Origin: Pirellulales bacterium
GTDB taxonomy: Bacteria > Planctomycetota > Planctomycetia > Pirellulales > JAEUIK01
Length of the DNA: 42,065 nt
Direction: 5' to 3'
Assembly (NCBI GenBank): GCA_019694455.1
Contig: JAIBBY010000044.1
Coordinates: forward strand, 1-42,065
Positions 27,483 to 36,059 of this stretch are shown piece after piece. The position numbers and the translations under genes are program-made. Position 1 is the first letter of the stretch. Each line of letters starts with the position of its first letter. The notes below the pieces were generated by a model. That model had not been told where the DNA came from, ran no database searches, and was given only the letters and a program-made list of their open reading frames with translations.

Positions 27483-28043
27483 ATGTCGCTCTTGATCGAC
27501 GGCTACAACTTGATATTTCAGACGAACTTCTTCGGCAGCGGGAACGATCCTCGTTCTTTGGAACGCTCGCGAAAGCGGCTATTGGATTTTCTTGTCAATT
27601 CTTTCGACGAGGCGACGCGCCAGCGGACCACGGTGGTGTTCGACGCGAAGAACGCGCCCCACGGCCTGCCGCGCTGCGAGCATTACCACGGCATTACCGT
27701 GCATTTTGCCGCGGAATATGACAACGCCGACGCGATGATCGGCGATTTGCTGCGCCATGATTCGGTGCCCCGGCAGATGACGGTGGTCTCCAGCGACCAT
27801 GAGGTGCAAAAGGCGGCCAAACGCCGCCGCGCCAAATTCATCGACAGCGAAGTTTGGTATGAGCGCATCTTGCGCCAGCGCGCCGAGCCACCCACGGCGC
27901 CGGAAGACCCGACCCGCAGCCACGGTCCGCTATTGACGCCTGAGGAAATCTCCTTGCTAGCCAAGGAGATGGCGGAGGAGCAGCGCGAAGACATCTTTCC
28001 GCCGGGTTACGCCGAGGACTTGTTCGGCGAAGAAGACCCGTGA
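27483..28043 (+). CDS. NYN-domain (YacP-like) putative ribonuclease
   Basis: 186 residues. NYN domains are PIN-like nuclease folds; YacP-type members (Rae1 in Bacillus) cleave mRNA on ribosomes. Visible acidic residues fit the fold: MSLLIDGYNLIF, VVFDAKNAP, YDNADAMIGDLL and VVSSDHEVQKAAKRR. The C-terminal 50 residues are Pro/Glu-rich with a helix LTPEEISLLAKEMAEE, as in other planctomycete members. It starts 38 bp after pyrC on the same strand, so co-transcription is likely, though no functional link to pyrimidines is evident. RNA substrate unknown. Confidence 0.88.
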   Translation: MSLLIDGYNLIFQTNFFGSGNDPRSLERSRKRLLDFLVNSFDEATRQRTTVVFDAKNAPHGLPRCEHYHGITVHFAAEYDNADAMIGDLLRHDSVPRQMTVVSSDHEVQKAAKRRRAKFIDSEVWYERILRQRAEPPTAPEDPTRSHGPLLTPEEISLLAKEMAEEQREDIFPPGYAEDLFGEEDP

Positions 28044-28071
28044 CGCGCCGCGCCTGGCAAATCGGCGGCGA

Positions 28072-28839
28072 TTAACGGTAAACGGGGGAGGGATTCACCA
28101 CCGTGCGCGTGTCGCTGGCGGCCGGCGCGGGGGTCATGTTCTGCGGCGCTAGCGGCTTGGTCCCCAGCGCGGATTGCAACGCGGCCACGCGGGCCTGAAT
28201 CTCGGGCTGCACCGAGTTTTGCCACAGTGAACGTTGATAGTTGGCCAGCGCCTGCTCGCTGTTGCCGAGGTCTTCTTGCACCTTGCCGAGCGCGGCGAGC
28301 GCGCGCGAACTATAGGGATCGCGCTCGAGCGCTTCGAGCAATTGAGTTTTGGCGGCCTGCTTATCTCCCACTTCCTCGAAAAGCCGGGCCAGTTCCACCT
28401 TGGCGTCGGACAACGACGGGCTGCGCTGCGCCCAACCTTCTAACAAGCGGAACGCGTCTTCGCTGCGCGACTGCTCCTTTAGCAGCACGGCCAGGCCGCG
28501 ATAGGCCTGCGTGTAGTTGGGATTGCGATCGATGGCTTGATGGTAGTAACGCTCGGCTTGCTCGATCGCCGCCTTTTGGTTCTGCAGATTACCCAGGCGG
28601 TGCAACGTGGCCGCGTAGTTGTAGTAACTGTCGGCGTCGTTGGGGTCGGTGTACATGGCCTGCTGAAACTTCTGCAACGCGCCTTGGTAATTGCCTTGCT
28701 GATAGGCGCTCACTCCCTGGGCGTTCTGCGTCGAGGAGACCATGGAACAGCCGCTGGCCGCGGCGCAAACCAGAGCGGCCAGCGCGCCGAGCGGCAGGAT
28801 TCTGGTTCGTAGATTGGGATACGGCTTGCGCATTTTCAT
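28072..28839 (-). CDS. TPR-repeat lipoprotein
   Basis: 255 residues from ATG 28839. The open frame extends upstream but without conserved sequence; an AAGG site lies about 9 nt before this ATG. The lipobox is ASGC at about residues 28-31. At least four tetratricopeptide repeats follow, with signatures GNYQGALQKFQQAMYTDPND, AERYYHQAIDRNPNYTQAYR, DKQAAKTQLLEALERDPYS and EQALANYQRSLW. A Pro/Ala/Thr-rich tail ends the protein. TPR lipoproteins usually hold envelope complexes together; the partner is unknown. It is convergent with the NYN gene. Confidence 0.88.
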   Translation of the reverse strand: MKMRKPYPNLRTRILPLGALAALVCAAASGCSMVSSTQNAQGVSAYQQGNYQGALQKFQQAMYTDPNDADSYYNYAATLHRLGNLQNQKAAIEQAERYYHQAIDRNPNYTQAYRGLAVLLKEQSRSEDAFRLLEGWAQRSPSLSDAKVELARLFEEVGDKQAAKTQLLEALERDPYSSRALAALGKVQEDLGNSEQALANYQRSLWQNSVQPEIQARVAALQSALGTKPLAPQNMTPAPAASDTRTVVNPSPVYR

Positions 28840-28938
28840 GCTGGCGCCTTGGCAAGCGAAGAACAAAGGAGCGCGGACAGTAGCGACGAGCGGACGGCGG
28901 GACAAGGCCAGTTCTGGCGTGAGCCGCCAGACAGCCCC

Positions 28939-28971
28939 AAAAAAAAGCCCCGGACGCGATGCCGGGGCTTT
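28939..28971 (-). terminator. Rho-independent terminator of the Arg-rich small protein gene
   Basis: On the minus strand a 10-bp stem (28971-28962 with 28953-28944, core CCGGGGC) closes an 8-nt loop and runs into eight Ts (28946-28939). It lies 23 bp after the stop at 28994. This is a textbook intrinsic terminator. Confidence 0.85.
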
Positions 28972-28993
28972 AGCTGGCGCGACGGTCGATAAA

Positions 28994-29347
28994 TCAAGCG
29001 GGGCATTCCCCGATCGCCGGGGCGCAGTGCCCTTGGCCAGCGCGTCGCTCGTAACCCAAGCCGCGGATGACTTCGAGTATTTCGCTACAGGTGGGAAACA
29101 TGCGTCCACTGGTACGCTTGTATTGCTCCAGCGCCCGCATGAATTCGACTTCCTCGTCGGTGTAGTCTCGTTCGCAGGTAGTGGGATCGATCTGCCGGCG
29201 GCGGCTGACCTTCTCGCGGCGTTCCAACTGGCGGCGTTCTGCGGCCACCGGCTGCTGACTCTTGCGGCGTTCGACGCCGCGGCGGTCGTCTGGCTTGCGT
29301 CGCTCCATCTTCACTTCGCGGCTGGCGGATTTTTTGGTCTTGGTCAC
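28994..29347 (-). CDS. Arg-rich small protein with C-terminal helical domain, unknown function
   Basis: 117 residues if started at the GTG at 29347, which has GAGG 6 nt upstream; an ATG at 29308 is the alternative. The upstream open frame is not conserved in character. The N-terminal half is a run of ERR/DRR motifs ([32 protein letters not shown]), strongly basic and probably disordered or helical. The C-terminal part has [18 protein letters not shown] and [20 protein letters not shown], a compact helical module that recurs, to my recollection, in planctomycete proteins. DNA or RNA binding is a reasonable guess but not shown. A strong terminator follows. Confidence 0.7.
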   Translation of the reverse strand: MTKTKKSASREVKMERRKPDDRRGVERRKSQQPVAAERRQLERREKVSRRRQIDPTTCERDYTDEEVEFMRALEQYKRTSGRMFPTCSEILEVIRGLGYERRAGQGHCAPAIGECPA

Positions 29348-29624
29348 GAGGCGCCTCGGATTGCGGTTCGCGGGGGGGACCTGGGGCAGTGTGCCAAGAG
29401 AGCATCGGAGCAAACGCCTGAGAACGTTTACCGGATAGGTAAAACAGGAGGTTTTGCGAAGAGAATCGGTTTCGGCGAATAATGCCGTCGCGCGAGTCGT
29501 GCCGATCACACTGGGCAAAGGCTGCCGATTAGGACAATGGCAGCGACAAAATTGAGAAAAGCGGGCTGTGCGCCCCAGCGCAGGGGGTCGCCAACGCGGC
29601 GGGGGTGAGCTATTCACCCGCTGA
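29348..29624. promoter_or_regulatory. Intergenic region with an inverted repeat
   Basis: 277 bp without a gene. The inverted repeat TTTACC-GGATA-GGTAAA at 29427-29443 lies about 80 bp upstream of the Arg-rich protein gene and might be an operator. I see no clear -35/-10 pair. Confidence 0.25.
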
Positions 29625-31451
29625 CTACTCGGCGCGATCGGTGGAAACTCCGATCGAGACGGCCAGCCCCTGGTCGCTTAACGACGCGGCCACGAGGATG
29701 GTTTCGCCAAGCGCCGCCAGGTCGGTGATGACTTGCAGGTTGCTGCGCGCCTCGTGATTTCCCTGCCCACGCACGCGACTGAGCAGTTTGGCAAGTTCCG
29801 CCTCGTGCGACGACAAAAAACTACGCAGCGCGGGGCCGTCGAAGTAGAGCACATGGCTCGGCTCGCCAATGCGAGCGCTGAGCAGTTCGCGAAAGCGCGA
29901 CTGTTGGAGGAACTCGTCGGAGGGCTGCCGATTGGCCTGCTTCACCACGCGATCGCGCGAGGTGCCAATCAACAAATAGTCGGGCAGCACGGAGTAGCTG
30001 AGCGTGTCTCCCTCAGGGAGCGATTCGAACCCCGTGACCGTCGTGACGCGCACGTCGTCGATGGTTTCGATGGTGATTTCGGGAGGGGAGCTTTCGGCGG
30101 CCTCGCCATCGACGCCACCCACATCGTCATTAGCCACGGCCCCCAATTCCAACCCAGTGCGCAAGGCGCCATCGAGCGCCTGGGCGACCGTCGGTTCGCC
30201 GTTTTCGATCTTGGGTTGGCGAATTTGCAGACCCGTCACCCGTTCGAGTTCGCCGGGGGGACCAGCGGGCGAACTGGGGACGAAATACACGCCCACATCG
30301 GGTCCGAGGTGGGCCAGCACGTCGTCGATGGGGTCGAGCCCCAAGAAGAGATTGCTGGCCAGGTCGCGCGCGTCGTCGATCTGCTCGTTGTTGACATCGA
30401 GGAACATGGCGACCAGCGCGCGCAAGTCGATGTGGTTCGACAAGGCGATGACGGCGTCGGGTGGCACGCGCCGCAGGAAATTCGAGGCGCCGCCGAAGGT
30501 CTGGCCGACCGTTCGCAGCCGATCGGTCAGGCGTTCGCTGTCGAAGTGCATGAAGCTTTCGATCGACAGATTCGGCTCCAAATTGGCGGAGCTGACCCAG
30601 TAGTCGGCAGCCTTCCAGGCGTCGCCAACAATGCCGCGGATGAAGTGATCGACCGGCTCACCGCTGAGCTTTGCCAACTGCTCATCGACCAGCGTCGTCC
30701 ACGGCCCCGGATTGACGAACACGCTCACCTGGGCGTCGGTTCGCAGGCGGGCCATCGCCGCCCGATAGGTGGGCATGTTGCCAACGCTGCCATCGGCATC
30801 GGGTGGTTCGCTGGCCAGTTCCAGACTGCGGCGCATGATCGAATCGCTGCTGGAGAGAATGACCAGAGCGTCGAGTTGAGCCAGCACCACCTCGAAGCGC
30901 TGCTTGCCGCGCGTGCCGCGGCCGAGCACATAGTCGCGCCCGGCATGGTTTTGGGATGACAATTCAAAATCGGTGCGCCGCGACTTGTCGAGGTTGGCCC
31001 GCAGCGCAGCGACCATCTGTCGCGCGAAGTCGGCGTCGCGCGTTTCGGCGATCAGCAGCATGCGGCTTTCTTCGATGTTGCTGAAATCCCCCGGCCAGAC
31101 GCCCATCATGGTGCGGCCGTGAAACATGGCGTTGCCAAATTCCTGGTTCGTCATGTTCAGCGCGCTGGCCAAGAACATGCCGGTTTTCTGCGGCTTGCGG
31201 ATGAACGCGTCGACGAGCTTTTTGAGCTCGGGGACCTGCTCCAACCGAACATAGAACTCACTATCCAGAAAACGCTGCGACACGTCGAAAAGATGGTCGC
31301 AATCGATGCACAGCCCGACGTCGTCGGGGATCAGCGCCGGCGCTTCGAGGGCGCGCGCGCTCACCGAGCAGCAGAAGGCGAAGCACGCGATCCAACCTAG
31401 CCAACCAAGCTGAAAACGAGACCCTCGCGCGCCTCGCGACGATGAGCGCAT
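29625..31451 (-). CDS. Secreted DUF3352-like protein, target of the ECF operon
   Basis: 608 residues with an N-terminal signal ([17 protein letters not shown]). The rest has alternating beta-alpha segments and a repeated construction: [68 protein letters not shown] and [16 protein letters not shown]. This is the pattern of DUF3352-type planctomycete proteins. A segment rich in Asp/Gly near 415-445 looks like a linker. Function unknown. It begins 3 bp after the anti-sigma stop and is thus the third gene of the sigma operon, likely produced under that sigma factor. Confidence 0.78.
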   Translation of the reverse strand: MRSSSRGARGSRFQLGWLGWIACFAFCCSVSARALEAPALIPDDVGLCIDCDHLFDVSQRFLDSEFYVRLEQVPELKKLVDAFIRKPQKTGMFLASALNMTNQEFGNAMFHGRTMMGVWPGDFSNIEESRMLLIAETRDADFARQMVAALRANLDKSRRTDFELSSQNHAGRDYVLGRGTRGKQRFEVVLAQLDALVILSSSDSIMRRSLELASEPPDADGSVGNMPTYRAAMARLRTDAQVSVFVNPGPWTTLVDEQLAKLSGEPVDHFIRGIVGDAWKAADYWVSSANLEPNLSIESFMHFDSERLTDRLRTVGQTFGGASNFLRRVPPDAVIALSNHIDLRALVAMFLDVNNEQIDDARDLASNLFLGLDPIDDVLAHLGPDVGVYFVPSSPAGPPGELERVTGLQIRQPKIENGEPTVAQALDGALRTGLELGAVANDDVGGVDGEAAESSPPEITIETIDDVRVTTVTGFESLPEGDTLSYSVLPDYLLIGTSRDRVVKQANRQPSDEFLQQSRFRELLSARIGEPSHVLYFDGPALRSFLSSHEAELAKLLSRVRGQGNHEARSNLQVITDLAALGETILVAASLSDQGLAVSIGVSTDRAE

Positions 31452-31454
31452 GGA

Positions 31455-32201
31455 CTAAAATTCCGCTTCGGATTGGGGCAAGACTTCGAACAGAAAATCG
31501 AAAGCGCCGGCGGTCGAACTGGCCAAAGGGGTCAAGCCCACGCCGAGGCGATCGACGAGCGAGGCATCGGCGGTGGGCGCCGGTTCGCTATTCGTCGGTT
31601 CGGCCTCGGAAGGCGGCGAGGTCGCCGCCAGAGTGGGTTCGAGCACGGCCAAATCCGAGAGCGCAATCATCGCCTGCCGCGCTATGGCGGCATATTGGAG
31701 GCCGATTTCCAGCACTTTTTGCTCGCGCGGGCCAGCGGTCGGCACCGGTTCGATGGCGACGACGCCCACCGATTCATCGCCAGGCGCTGCGATCACCGGT
31801 GGAGCTGGCAAGGCAACTGTTTCATTTTTTTCATTCAGCGACGGCGCCAGTGCAACTTTCGGCGACTGGTCGCGCTCGTTCCACATCCAGAGGCTAGCGC
31901 CGGTGGCCAGCAAGATTGCCGCGGCGGCGCCTAGTCGCCACTGGCGCATGTCGGGCATCGGCAGCACCGCGGGTTCGGCGGGGCCGGCGGCAAGCTCGGC
32001 CAACACGCGCTGCGTAATCGCATTGTCCGGGATGGGGGGCGGCAGTTGCTTGACGCCGTCGAACAGCGCGACGTACGAGGCGAGGATTGAGCGTAGCTCC
32101 TCGGAGTCGTGCGCGGCGGCCAACAACTCAGGGTCGCTCGCCAGCGGCGCGCGACAATCGAGCAGTTCTTGGATCCGCATTTCAAATGTGTCGGTATTCA
32201 T
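31455..32201 (-). CDS. Anti-sigma-factor-like single-span membrane protein
   Basis: 248 residues. Residues 1-85 are cytoplasmic and helical. One membrane helix follows (about 89-108, LGAAAAILLATGASLWMW), then an exported Pro/Glu/Ala-rich region of 140 residues. The layout, one membrane span behind a small N-terminal domain, is that of anti-sigma factors, and the gene overlaps the ECF sigma gene by 4 bp. The zinc-binding HxxxCxxC motif is absent, so it is not a ZAS-type anti-sigma. Its exported part could sense envelope stress or be proteolysed. Assignment rests mainly on position and topology. Confidence 0.75.
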   Translation of the reverse strand: MNTDTFEMRIQELLDCRAPLASDPELLAAAHDSEELRSILASYVALFDGVKQLPPPIPDNAITQRVLAELAAGPAEPAVLPMPDMRQWRLGAAAAILLATGASLWMWNERDQSPKVALAPSLNEKNETVALPAPPVIAAPGDESVGVVAIEPVPTAGPREQKVLEIGLQYAAIARQAMIALSDLAVLEPTLAATSPPSEAEPTNSEPAPTADASLVDRLGVGLTPLASSTAGAFDFLFEVLPQSEAEF

Positions 32202-32761
32202 AGGGGGGCGTCCTCAACCACTCCACGACCTCGTAAACAGTGCGCCAATTCTCGACGGGCTCGATGAATCCAGGTCTTCACCGTGCCGACAGGACAATCG
32301 AGAATCTCCGCGATTTCGAGGTATGACAATTCCTGTTCGTGAAACAACAAAAACGCGCGACGGTATTCTTCGCGCAATCCCAACAAGGCCAATCGCACTT
32401 CTTCCACCAGCGTGATGAGGCCGTCGCCGCTATCCGACGAATCGAGTAGCTCGTCGACCAACACGGTTGGCGCCGGGCGCCGTTTGCGGGCGCCCAGTAG
32501 CGTGCGACAACGATTGCCGGCAATGGCCAATAACCAAGGTTTGAAATCGCGCTGGCGATCCCAACTATGCAAATTGCGAAACACGCGAATGAACGTCTCT
32601 TGGAGCGCGTCTTCCGCGTCCTGCCGATTATTGAGCATCCGGTAACAGAGGCCGTACACCTGCCCGCGAAAGCGCTCCAACAACTCGACCATCGCCCGTT
32701 GATCGCCCGCGATACAGCGATCGATCACACACCGGTCGTCGGTCGAAGGGTCGAAGGCCAT
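32198..32761 (-). CDS. ECF-subfamily RNA polymerase sigma factor
   Basis: 187 residues. Region 2 covers about 14-85, with RCIAGDQRAMVELLERFRGQ, YRMLNNRQDAEDALQETFIR and FKPWLLAIAGNRC. A short linker leads to region 4, with LLGLREEYRRAFLLFHEQE, LSYLEIAEILDCPVGTVKTW and HRARRELAHCL. No region 3 is present, as expected for ECF factors. It overlaps the anti-sigma-like gene by 4 bp. A sequence resembling an ECF promoter lies 23 bp before its start, suggesting autoregulation. The ECF subgroup was not determined. Confidence 0.93.
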   Translation of the reverse strand: MAFDPSTDDRCVIDRCIAGDQRAMVELLERFRGQVYGLCYRMLNNRQDAEDALQETFIRVFRNLHSWDRQRDFKPWLLAIAGNRCRTLLGARKRRPAPTVLVDELLDSSDSGDGLITLVEEVRLALLGLREEYRRAFLLFHEQELSYLEIAEILDCPVGTVKTWIHRARRELAHCLRGRGVVEDAPL

Positions 32762-32783
32762 CGGCGCCGCTGCTATTGAAAAA

Positions 32784-32811
32784 GTACCCCACGGCTCGCA
32801 TCAGGGTTTCA
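32784..32811 (-). promoter_or_regulatory. Candidate ECF-type autoregulated promoter
   Basis: On the minus strand TGAAACC (32811-32805), exactly 16 nt, then GGTAC (32788-32784), about 23 nt before the ATG at 32761. The AAC-bearing -35 and 16-nt spacing resemble promoters recognised by ECF sigma factors. Based on one site only. Confidence 0.4.
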
Positions 32812-32906
32812 TTTTGCGGCCAAGTCGCGCATAGATAAAGAGATACGCGGACCAACAGCCGCCAACTCGGCCCACGACCACCCCAGTCTATACCCGGGCG
32901 GCCTGC

Positions 32907-33167
32907 TTATTTAAGCACAATCTCGAAAATATCGCGCAATTCACGCGCCGAGACGTCGGCCATCCGCTTGCCTCGCTTTTCTAGCTGTTCGGTGACCTTG
33001 ATGGTCGTTTCTTGCATGACCGCATGGGTCTCATCCGAGCCACCGAAGAGCAAAATGTCCTTCCCCCGCGTGATACGGGTTTGGCCATCTTCGGCGTCGA
33101 AAGCGACCCCGAGCAGCGTCGACTCGGGCTTCTTTTTGGGCGCAATTGGCTTGCGTGACGATTTCAA
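32907..33167 (-). CDS. Small conserved hypothetical protein
   Basis: 86 residues. Basic N-terminus (MKSSRKPIAPKKKPE), then a compact part with LLGVAFDAEDGQTRITRGKD, LLFGGSDETHAVMQETTIKV and RMADVSARELRDIFEIVLK. No domain recognised; it looks cytoplasmic with a beta part and two helices. It stands alone between the ECF sigma gene and the divergent U32 gene, so context says little. A TTGACC hexamer lies upstream on the minus strand at 33244-33249 without a convincing -10 partner. Codon use and the open frame support a real gene. Confidence 0.68.
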   Translation of the reverse strand: MKSSRKPIAPKKKPESTLLGVAFDAEDGQTRITRGKDILLFGGSDETHAVMQETTIKVTEQLEKRGKRMADVSARELRDIFEIVLK

Positions 33168-33357
33168 AGCTCTGGCCTCGCGATAATGAACCGCTGAACC
33201 CCCATGGCGTATTCAGCAAATGTACACTATTTGGCCGCCACCGGGTCAAGTTGAAGTCGGCGCAGCCGCCAAATAATTAGCGCGCGAGTGGGGTGATCGC
33301 CCCACTAATCGGCACGCACTCGCGCCGCGCGGCGCCTCACGGCGATCGCTTCTCACG

Positions 33358-33363
33358 TATAAT
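33358..33363 (+). promoter_or_regulatory. Possible -10 box of the U32 gene
   Basis: TATAAT at 33358-33363, 34 nt before the ATG at 33398. No good -35 hexamer lies 16-18 nt upstream, so this rests on the -10 match alone. Confidence 0.3.
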
Positions 33364-33397
33364 CAGCGTCGCCGCGACCCACCACTGGCAAGATTGC

Positions 33398-35908
33398 ATG
33401 TCCATTTGCGCCGCTCCGCCCGAACTATTGGCCCCGGCCGGGGATTGGCAGGCCTTGCGCGCGGCGGTCGCCAACGGAGCCGACGCGGTGTACTTCGGTC
33501 TTTCGGAGTTCAATGCACGACACCGCGCCCACAACTTTACGCTCGAAGAATTGCCGCAGGTGATGCAGTTCCTGCACGAGCGGCGGGTGCGCGGCTACGT
33601 CACTCTGAACACGCTTATTTTCGCCGACGAACTGCCCGAGGTGGCACGGCTCGTGGAAGGCATCGCCGCGGCGGGCGCTGATGCGGTGATTGTGCAAGAC
33701 CTGGGTCTGGCGGCATTGATCCACCGACTGGCGCCGACCTTGCCGATTCACGGCTCAACCCAAATGACGCTGACCGAGCCAGCCGGCATCGAATGGGTTC
33801 GCGGGCTAGGGGTGGATCGCGTGATCTTGGCGCGCGAGCTTTCGCTGGACGACATCCAAGCCATCCGCCAAGCGACCAGCGTGCCGGTGGAGGTGTTTGT
33901 GCATGGGGCGCTGTGCGTGGCCTACAGCGGCCAATGCCTGACGAGCGAGGCGCTGGGCGGGCGCAGCGCCAACCGAGGTCAATGCGCGCAGGCCTGCCGG
34001 TTGCCGTACGAATTGGTGGTCGACGGCGTGGTGCGCGATCTGGGAGACAAGGCGTATCTACTCAGCCCCAAGGACCTGGCCGCGCACGACCTGGTGGCCG
34101 ACTTGGCGCGGCTGGGCGTGGTGAGCCTCAAGATCGAAGGAAGACTCAAAAGCGCGGAATACGTGGCGATGACCACCGGCGTCTACCGCCGCGCCATCGA
34201 CGCCTGCGAAAGCAACGAGCCGTTTGCCCTCAATCGCCAGCAGCAATTGGATTTGGCGCAGAGCTTTTCGCGCGGATTCAGCCACGGCTTTTTGGCGGGC
34301 ATCGACCATCAAGAGTTGGTGGAAGGGCGATTCCCCAAAAGCCGCGGCGTGCGAATCGGGACGGTGGTCGCCAAGACGCGCGCCGGCGCGATCGTGCGAC
34401 TCGAAGACGATCAAGTGGCGGTGCGACCGGGCGACGGCGTGGTTTTCGACGAGGGGCATCCGGAGCAGGACGAGCAAGGAGGCCGGGTTTACGAGGTGAA
34501 CGAGCAACCCAGCGAGCCGCGGCAGCCTCGAAGCGCGGAGCTCGTTTTCGGCCGCGGCAGCGTGAATTGGAACGCGGTTTCGATCGGCGCGTTGCTGTGG
34601 AAGACCGACGACCCCGCGCTGCGCCGACGGCTGGAGCGCACCTACGCCAGCGATCGACCACTGCGGCGCGGCGTGATTGGGCTACGTGTTTGGGGGGCGC
34701 CGGGCGAGCCGCTCTTTGTGTCGGGGGAGGACGATCAAGGCCGCCGCGCGGTGGTGTCGTGGCCGGGCCCGCTGCAAGCGGCGCGCAAACACCCGCTCGA
34801 CGAGGCGCTGGCGCGCGAGCAATTGGGGCGATTGGGCGACACGCGCTACGAGCTGGGCAGCGTGGAACTAGAACTACCTCAGCCGGTCATGGCGCCCAAG
34901 AGCGTGCTCAACGATCTGCGCCGCCAGTTGGTGGCGGAACTCGAACAACAGCAACTGCCGGCGCGGCATGCGATTGCCCAGCCCGACGCGCTAGCACAGT
35001 GGCGCCGCAAAATTGAGGTTCAACCACGCGCCGAACAACCTGCGTCGCAACTGGCGGTGCTCGTGCGCAACGAACAACAGTTGTCGGCGGTGCTTCAGTG
35101 GCGGCCAGACGACGCGCTGCCGCGGCCAGCGATGGTGTATTGCGATTATGAGGATGTGCGGCGCTATCGCGACGCCGTCCGGCAAGCGCGCGACCACGGG
35201 ATGCCGGTGGGACTAGCGACGCTGCGGATCATCAAACCGGGGGAGGCTGGTTTGCTGCGGCATATCGTGCGCGCGGAGGGGGACGCCGTTTTGGTGCGGA
35301 ATCTGGCGGCGCTGGCGCTGTTCCGCGCCGAGGCGCCGCAGTGCGAGCTGGTGGGCGACTATGCGCTGAATGTCGCCAACGACCTGACCGCCGACTTGCT
35401 GTTGGAGGCTGGGCTGGCGCGCATTACCCCCTCTTACGATATGAACTGGAACCAGTTCGAGGCGTTCGCGCGGCGCACGCCATCCGGTCGCTTGGAGGCG
35501 GTGGTGCATCAGCATTTGCCGATGTTTCACATGGAGCACTGCGTGTTCGCTGCCGTGCTCTCCAGCGGCAAAGACTGGCGCGACTGCGGACGCCCCTGCG
35601 ACCAGCACCGCGTGGAACTGCGCGATCGAGCCGGAGCGCCGCTGCCACTGTTGGCCGACACCGGCTGCCGCAACACGGTGTTCAACGCGGTGGCGCAGTC
35701 GGCGGCCGAATACCTGCCGAGCATGCAGCGGCTGGGACTGCGCTATTTTCGCGTGGAGTTGCTGCGCGAGACGCGCGACGAGACCTGTGCGCTGCTGCAA
35801 CACTACACACGCGTGCTAGCAGGCCTCGATAGCGGACGCGGCACCTGGCGGCAATTGCAGGTGCTCAACCAACTCGGCGTGACGCGCGGCACCCTGCAAC
35901 TCGCATAG
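33398..35908 (+). CDS. U32-family protein (peptidase U32 / RlhA-like), long form with a second U32-like half
   Basis: 836 residues from ATG 33398. The N-terminal U32 domain begins PELLAPAGDWQALRAAVANG and contains DAVYFGLSEFNARHRAHNF, the Cys set GALCVAYSGQC and GQCAQACRLPY, and KIEGRLKSAEYVAMTTGVYR, then the DUF3656-type middle part. U32 proteins of this type hydroxylate tRNA or 23S rRNA (RlhA, TrhP); peptidase activity is questionable for them. Residues about 560-836 look like a further U32-like half with HLPMFHMEHCVFA and CGRPCDQH, a second Cys cluster. E. coli RlhA is roughly 650-670 residues, so this is clearly longer. Iron-sulfur binding is inferred. Confidence 0.88.
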   Translation: MSICAAPPELLAPAGDWQALRAAVANGADAVYFGLSEFNARHRAHNFTLEELPQVMQFLHERRVRGYVTLNTLIFADELPEVARLVEGIAAAGADAVIVQDLGLAALIHRLAPTLPIHGSTQMTLTEPAGIEWVRGLGVDRVILARELSLDDIQAIRQATSVPVEVFVHGALCVAYSGQCLTSEALGGRSANRGQCAQACRLPYELVVDGVVRDLGDKAYLLSPKDLAAHDLVADLARLGVVSLKIEGRLKSAEYVAMTTGVYRRAIDACESNEPFALNRQQQLDLAQSFSRGFSHGFLAGIDHQELVEGRFPKSRGVRIGTVVAKTRAGAIVRLEDDQVAVRPGDGVVFDEGHPEQDEQGGRVYEVNEQPSEPRQPRSAELVFGRGSVNWNAVSIGALLWKTDDPALRRRLERTYASDRPLRRGVIGLRVWGAPGEPLFVSGEDDQGRRAVVSWPGPLQAARKHPLDEALAREQLGRLGDTRYELGSVELELPQPVMAPKSVLNDLRRQLVAELEQQQLPARHAIAQPDALAQWRRKIEVQPRAEQPASQLAVLVRNEQQLSAVLQWRPDDALPRPAMVYCDYEDVRRYRDAVRQARDHGMPVGLATLRIIKPGEAGLLRHIVRAEGDAVLVRNLAALALFRAEAPQCELVGDYALNVANDLTADLLLEAGLARITPSYDMNWNQFEAFARRTPSGRLEAVVHQHLPMFHMEHCVFAAVLSSGKDWRDCGRPCDQHRVELRDRAGAPLPLLADTGCRNTVFNAVAQSAAEYLPSMQRLGLRYFRVELLRETRDETCALLQHYTRVLAGLDSGRGTWRQLQVLNQLGVTRGTLQLA

Positions 35909-36059
35909 TTTCGCCGGCGATTCTTGGCGGCGCACGCTGCTTTGGCGCGGCCGACCTTCAGCGATTCGGCGCCGCTAGCAGACTGGTCTGGCGATAATTC
36001 GCGCCGAGCGGCACAATGCCGCCCTCTTGGGGTCGATCCGATCGAGAGGCAGTGTCTGC

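Noticed and set aside
29733..30959. Long plus-strand open frame (about 400 codons) inside the DUF3352-like gene
   Set aside because: Antisense artefact of GC-rich codon use; composition is His/Gln/Arg-rich and matches no family, while the minus strand has signal peptide and coupled start.
33793..35016. Long plus-strand open frame in another phase of the U32 gene
   Set aside because: Its translation is Arg/Gly-rich low-complexity; the other phase has all U32 motifs without interruption, so there is no frameshift.
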